Of a DNA stretch of 64,000 bases, positions 58,978-64,000 are shown piece by piece. The translations under genes and the position numbers were made by a program. Source of the DNA: Eremophila alpestris peregrina (Eukaryota; Chordata; Aves; Passeriformes; Alaudidae). Where the stretch lies: the NCBI GenBank assembly GCA_009792885.1, contig WMCF01000025.1, positions 647,233 through 711,232 on the forward strand, in the 5' to 3' direction. The notes beneath the pieces are model-generated. The model had not been told where the DNA came from. It searched no databases and saw only the letters and a program-made list of their open reading frames with translations. Each line of letters begins with the position of its first letter. The stretch's first letter is position 1.

Positions 58978-61900
58978 GCTATCCTTTCTACAAGACAATT
59001 TAGCAAAATTTACAGAAAGAATATAAGGTTTACCAAAGTTGGAAATGCAGTTGGTATAGGGGTTACCAAATGTGGTGTAAAGGGGAGCTTGTAGACAATG
59101 CAGTTTATCAGACTCTTGAAGCCACTGATTAAAATCTCATGTATTTTCCAGAGATAACTATTTTGTGTCCTATGAGCAAACAGTCCTGAGTTTGATCACT
59201 CTGTTGGTTCAGTCCATCCTGTTTAACCAGAAAAATTTAAATATTTGACTTAATCAGGCTTTCTAGAATCTGTCTGTATGAGGGATGAAGAGACACATAT
59301 CTCCAGAGGTAAAATCACACCAAAATTAGGTGGAGTTTCTAAAACTTGTACTTTTGGATGCTTTTTAGTTGAAATAACACTGAAGGCCGTTCCTAACTTA
59401 CATAAAGCTACAGTTGGATAGGTGAGCACTTACACTGATTATATGTTGGAATTACCAGGTAATGATGCTAAAAAAAAGCCAACAAAAAGCACCTTAAACA
59501 TTCTCTGATTGTTTTTGAGAGAAAATGTCCTGTGCTAACTTCTTCAGATGCCACATTTCTCTCCTGTTTCTCTTTGTCCCAAATAAGTAGACAGGAGAAT
59601 GCTAGCATTTCACATTTCCCATGAAATATACATAATATATATGAAATTCATGCTATGTTTTGCATTTGAAGAAACAAGATTAATTAAAGTAATTATTCAG
59701 AGTCAACTTTTAGTGACATACTTTACAGAATTATGATTAGTCATCACAATGGTTATGTCTCTCTGAGTAGATATTTTTTTCTAAGACAAATCCACCTCAG
59801 TTATATCTGTATGCTTCTGGTGAACTAGTGAATTTAAGGTAGTTTTATTACTTTTACTAAATATTTTGTTTGTTGGAATGGATTTCAGCCGTAATTTATG
59901 AGGTGAATAATTGTAAAAATTTATCCCTTTAATTATTGATGTGATTTTAGTTTGGTAGTTACATTTGGCTTCTGCACTTAGTTTCACATCTGTGGGTACT
60001 GTACCAGTATGTTTGCTTTACAAGAAAACCTCCAAGTCTTTCCTCATTTTTACAACAGTTTAGACCCAGTGAACCTAGGAGAGAGATATTTTTTGCTCTA
60101 AAGAAGTGATAAAAAAATTTCTTCATGTCTTGACCACAGAATTTTAATCTTTGAACTTCATTCAGCATGTTTCATAAGAAGTCAGACCTCTGAGTCCTCT
60201 GTGATCCTAGTGTTTTGTTCTAAACACTACCATCCTCTTATGCCCCAACAGTCTTCAGCACAAAGTCCAAACATCTGAAAGAACAAGTACTTTGTATTCT
60301 GCATATGTTTTGTTGCCTGTGTTTTTTATATTTCTCATGTCTGATAGTTCTATTAAAACTAATGTGTTAGCTTCAAAGGAGAAAAAGCTATTTTAATAAC
60401 ATTTAGAATGGATAATTAGCTTACTTAGCACCACAATATTAGGAAATTTGATGAGTGATTTGTTTGTATGTGTTGATTACAAATTTAAATATTTTTCCTT
60501 GCAGCTCAAACACTTTATTAAAACTGCTCTACATTTTTTCAAAGTTTCATTTTATTTAGTTTGATGAGCAATTATTACTTCTAATACACTTGCAAAATAT
60601 TGTCATTACATACATGATGAAAATATTCTATTCTGCTTTGATGTAGCATTTGATTCCTCAATTGAAGAATCGGTATCTAAATGTGTGAAACTATATTCAC
60701 TTAATGCAAATATGGACAAGAAGGATTCTCTGTCTAAAATGCAATAAAAACATGCTTACTTATTTTACACGTAAAAACATTAGTACAGATTAGTATATAA
60801 ATGGTTTGGATCTGGATTACAGAGAACTGTTTTCAAGAAAGCTTTAATGATTTAATGATACACCTTTTCCATTACCAACTTTTTTCCTTGGCAACTGTGC
60901 TCTGTACATGCATGACAAACTCCAGTGTATGTATTCATGATAAATTGCTTATACTCATGAAATACTAAAGCCTCCTGAAAAAATTAGGTCAGTGTGAACA
61001 GACAAATTCTGGGTGTTACAGAGGTTGAACCCTGTGACACATTTCTCTGAAGAAGAATGTGGGAAATAATATGAGAAAAACTGCAGATGTCTTCAGATCC
61101 TTCTCTGTGTGTATACTTTCTCTTTTCCAGTTTTAAAAATGTGTTTAATAATTTTTTTGTTTGTTTTCCACAGAAGACAGTGACAGTGTGCTTTTAAATC
61201 TAAAAATAAAGGTCTCCAAAGAAGCAGTGGTTTCCTTTTACACTCTCCTGCAGACTCTGTTCTTCTCGTGTTCCCCTTGCCTTCCTCCATAATTGTGAAA
61301 AGTCTCAGAGAAAATGCTTTCACTATTTTTTTCCTTGATATTATCAATACTTTTCACAAAGCTGATTCCTCTTGCATTTTCATATTTTCACTTGTGCCTT
61401 TTTCTACCTCTATTTCCTTTCATTCAGCCAGCAGCAGAATACGTTTCCCCTTAAGTTCAGTCAGCTGGCTGCAGAGAAGGAGCTGTGGTCCATCAATGCC
61501 CTCCATTTCTGACCACATTGTAATAAGTTGCTCTCTTACAGAGTTTGCAGTGGAAAGAAAGAACACTTGCCCTAAAAAGACCAGAAAAGCTTTCAAAATC
61601 CAAAAGCAATCTTTTAATTAAAAAAAAAAAAGAATGACAACAGACCAATTTTAAAAACTGAGAATACTAATCGGAAAGGAAATATATCCCATTAAACAAT
61701 ATTCTGCCTGCTGTGGCCTTGCAAGACAAGTTCTTGCTTCCAGGTCTACTTTCACTCAACTCAGGGGCTTTCTCAGCTGATCCAAAGTCTATATAATTTC
61801 TTCTGTCCCAGGAATACTTCTTTTAGTGTCACTCTTGGGAAGATGTTTGGTCCCTTTTCCTTTCAGAGGTATCTTTGTCTTTTTCTGCATTGCATAATCT

Positions 61901-61994
61901 AAGCTTTTCATGACTCTCAGCCTACCCTTCCTGGTAAGTAAGTTGCTCAAAGGATAAGCAGAATCAATTCTTGGCATCAAATGCCATCTAACAC
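58978..61994. other. Unique sequence with weak exon-like minus-strand stretch
   Basis: No gene is supported. The 117-codon plus frame at 61268-61621 overlaps a minus-strand stretch (61420-61571) that has a polypyrimidine-AG in front and a protein-like reading ending in TGA. Both are treated as findings only. Everything else is AT-rich unique sequence. Confidence 0.45.
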
Positions 61995-62045
61995 AGGATC
62001 ACAGACTCATAAAATAGGTTGATTTGGAAGGGAGTCGGTTGTTTC
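61995..62045 (-). mobile_element. Probable decayed CR1 3' end
   Basis: On the plus strand, GGATCACAGACTCATAAAAT followed by AGGTTGATTTGGAAGGGAGTC resembles the reverse complement of a CR1 tail (octamer repeats, then GGTTGGAAGGGACC). Similarity fades after about 50 bp, so this would be a very short, diverged copy. It could also be a chance match. Confidence 0.5.
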
Positions 62046-62110
62046 CTCTTTTCAGGAAGTACGTGAAAGGAATGAAGACTTATCAACCCTGTGCCTAGCA
62101 CAAACCCAAA

Positions 62111-62148
62111 ATACTAGCTACTGTATTAGTCCCATACTAGCTACTGTA
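62111..62148. repeat. Direct repeat, 15 bp perfect, 23-bp period
   Basis: ATACTAGCTACTGTA occurs at 62111-62125 and again at 62134-62148. A small local duplication. Confidence 0.8.
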
Positions 62149-63190
62149 AAGAAAGTTATCCCAGCCAAAAGCAGCACACTAAACCTCATTCAGAAATCTT
62201 GCATTAACCCATGGTATCACATGAATCTTAGGACATGCTGAAGTCTGTGCTGCTGTTTCACCAGTGCTGATTTCCACGTCAGCTGCTGACATGTTATACA
62301 TCAACAGTGCTGTATATTCATCACATAGCTGATCTTAACCAGCTATGTGGGAAGTGGAGAGTCATTTTTGTGGTCAGTCCTCCACAGCTGTCCTTCACTG
62401 GGCTCTGTATAGGTCCTTTCAGTGTGTTAAAATGAATAGATTCACAGGTTTCCCTCCTTGGTCTCACACAAAAGTTGCTCTCAGTGACAGAGGAATGAGG
62501 AGAATATTTCTAAAATGTAACATCTAACTGGAACAATTGTTAATAATGCATACATTCTTAAGGATGAATGAAAGCAGCATCTGGGAGAAAGACCATATTT
62601 ATATCTGAAAACTATTAGAAGGTTTCTAACAAATGATTTTTTTTTTTAAATCATTTGATTATCCATAAATATGCTTCTTTGCCAGAACTTATGTCTGGCT
62701 GGCTTCATTTCATGGCATTATACCCATTGTTGCCACATAGTCTAAATCAATTCAGAAGAAGGAAAGTTTCAGGCAGGAAAATACAGTGCAAGAACTTAGT
62801 GTGGTGTGTTTGGGAAGATTATCAGCAGCCAGGCAATCTAGTCTGATTTCTACAAGAAAGGGAGGCAAGTTGCCAACTCATCCCAATGCAAAAACCAAGC
62901 TCCAGCCGATTCTATTCCTCTGTGTCCTCTACTGATTATAATAATAAATAAATAATAATAAATACAATAAAGCACTGGCTAAAGGCTTTCCTGTAAGTAA
63001 CCACTAAATGTTACATCATTGCAGACATGATCAAGCTGAATTGATTTGTCCATGATTTATTAATTCATGTATGAGTAAATATCATAATCATTTTAAAGTA
63101 GAATCCTCAGCTTTATATTATGAAGCAGTCTAAAAGTATATGAACCAGAGTCTTTTCACTGAAATTAGACTAGGAAGCTGAAGAAACTCC
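62149..63190. other. Unique sequence with an (AAT)n/(AATA)n patch
   Basis: An AAT/AATA microsatellite lies at about 62934-62970. No gene or named repeat is seen otherwise. Confidence 0.5.
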
Positions 63191-63296
63191 CCAAGTATTT
63201 TCCAGATAGTAAAAGGCATTTGTATCATTAAATTTAACTAGATATAGAACAAAATAAAACTTAAAATGCATTAAGTGTGGATTTTTGGTCCTGACT
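63191..63296 (+). repeat. Direct repeat copy 1 (about 105 bp, unidentified family)
   Basis: It begins CCAAGTATTTTCCAGAT and ends AGTGTGGATTTTTGGTC.TGACT. It matches 63792-63894 along its whole length in the same orientation, with a small indel and roughly a dozen substitutions. Flanks of the two copies do not match, so the duplicated unit has sharp limits. I do not recognise it as part of a known family. It has no TATA box or terminal TG...CA to suggest an LTR. Confidence 0.85.
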
Positions 63297-63791
63297 AGGT
63301 GTTTGCTTGAAAGATTTTGCACTGCAGGACTGCCTAATGGAGACATTTCAGGTTCAATTAGAATACCTTGGAACAGAATATATTTCTACTCTTGAAAATT
63401 TTATGTCTATCAGGTGTTCCAATATATCTTCCAAGATATTGTCTAAGGGCTTCTGATCTATAACTATTTGGGTCATTATTACCCCATTGGAACATTGGCA
63501 CAGCATTGGTTCTGTTCACCATTTAAGGCTACAGTAAACATGGAAAGAGCATAGTTCAGCCAGCCCTATGAACATTTTGTTCAAACTCCTCACCTCTGCT
63601 TCTGTTAGAGCTGTTGTTGTATGCCCAGTCTGTTATTCAGCTGTGTTAAAAATGCAGAAGGGCTTTGGAACAGAGAGTGCTCATCCAAGGGCTAGATAAG
63701 GACACAGCTCTGCCTTTTGCTTTGTCAGAAGCCAAAAAGTAGCTAGGAGACATGGGACAGTCGATGAGTATCATATGTTTATTTGCAGCAA
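63297..63791. other. Spacer between the two direct-repeat copies
   Basis: About 495 bp of unique-looking sequence with no gene. If the two copies are the ends of one element, this would be its interior, but it has no coding frame or transposase-like motif. Confidence 0.45.
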
Positions 63792-63894
63792 CCAAGTATT
63801 TTCCAGATGGCAAATTTGTATCATTGAATTTAACTAGGATTAGAACAAAATAAAAGTTTAAAATGCATGCAGTGTGGATTTTTGGTCATGACTT
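63792..63894 (+). repeat. Direct repeat copy 2 (about 103 bp, unidentified family)
   Basis: Same orientation as copy 1, with the shared blocks CCAAGTATTTTCCAGAT, TTTGTATCATT, AATTTAACTAG, TAGAACAAAATAAAA and GTGTGGATTTTTGGTC. It differs from copy 1 by a 4-5-bp gap near its start and scattered substitutions, so the duplication is not recent. Confidence 0.85.
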
Positions 63895-64000
63895 GAGCTG
63901 TTTTGGCTCAGAATGACCTGGGAGGATTGTGTTATAAAAGGAGCATGTAAAGCCAATGGAACCAAATAGAAAAGGAAAGGGAATGTAGGACATATCCATG
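63895..64000. other. Window end, unique sequence
   Basis: Nothing recognised in the last 106 bases; the sequence is cut by the window boundary. Confidence 0.5.

Noticed and set aside
63191..63894. Pair of LTRs of a small retroelement
   Set aside because: The copies lack TG...CA ends, TATA and polyadenylation signals in LTR order, and the interior has no primer-binding site or coding sequence.

Overview
This is a stretch of vertebrate nuclear DNA, most likely from a bird, and it is almost entirely non-coding. It is AT-rich, poor in CpG and has no operon-like or compact gene structure. The strongest clade clue is its repeats. There are two clear 3' ends of chicken-repeat-1 (CR1) LINEs (8911-9320 and 37501-37581, both minus strand). 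There is also a much older CR1/L3-type reverse-transcriptase fragment (44870-45420, minus strand). Two diverged solo LTRs belong to a family common in bird genomes, opening with TGTCCTGGTTTTGGCTGGGA (36080-36576 and 45603-46193). No Alu, B1/B2 or mammalian L1 is visible.

Layout. The left end (1-8910) is unique sequence with one CpG-rich solo LTR of endogenous-retrovirus-K style (1810-2253), a near-perfect 14-bp stem hairpin (3435-3466) and two protein-like but unidentified open stretches around 3.9-4.7 kb. The 9-20 kb part holds a CR1 tail and several simple repeats. At 20566-20683 lies a full-length 5S rRNA-derived segment on the minus strand, best read as the head of an ancient SINE3/AmnSINE1-type element. 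From 20.9 to 36 kb the DNA is unique apart from short tandem repeats. The 36-46.2 kb part carries both copies of the ERVL-like LTR, a short CR1 tail and the old CR1 reverse-transcriptase remnant. The right end (46.2-64 kb) is mostly unique. It holds small local duplications, notably a roughly 105-bp direct repeat about 600 bp apart at 63191-63296 and 63792-63894.

Genes. I cannot support any functional protein-coding gene, rRNA gene, tRNA gene or CRISPR array. Open reading frames are short (the longest is 148 codons, minus strand, 52697-53143) and fit chance in AT-rich DNA, except where they overlap CR1 remnants. The window is best described as intergenic or deep intronic sequence. Some AT-rich, homeodomain-site-like blocks could be conserved non-coding elements, but only alignment to other species could show that. 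I found no convincing new biological system. The most useful leads are the 5S-headed SINE, the unidentified 105-bp direct repeat, and the protein-like decayed segment at 3.9-4.3 kb.
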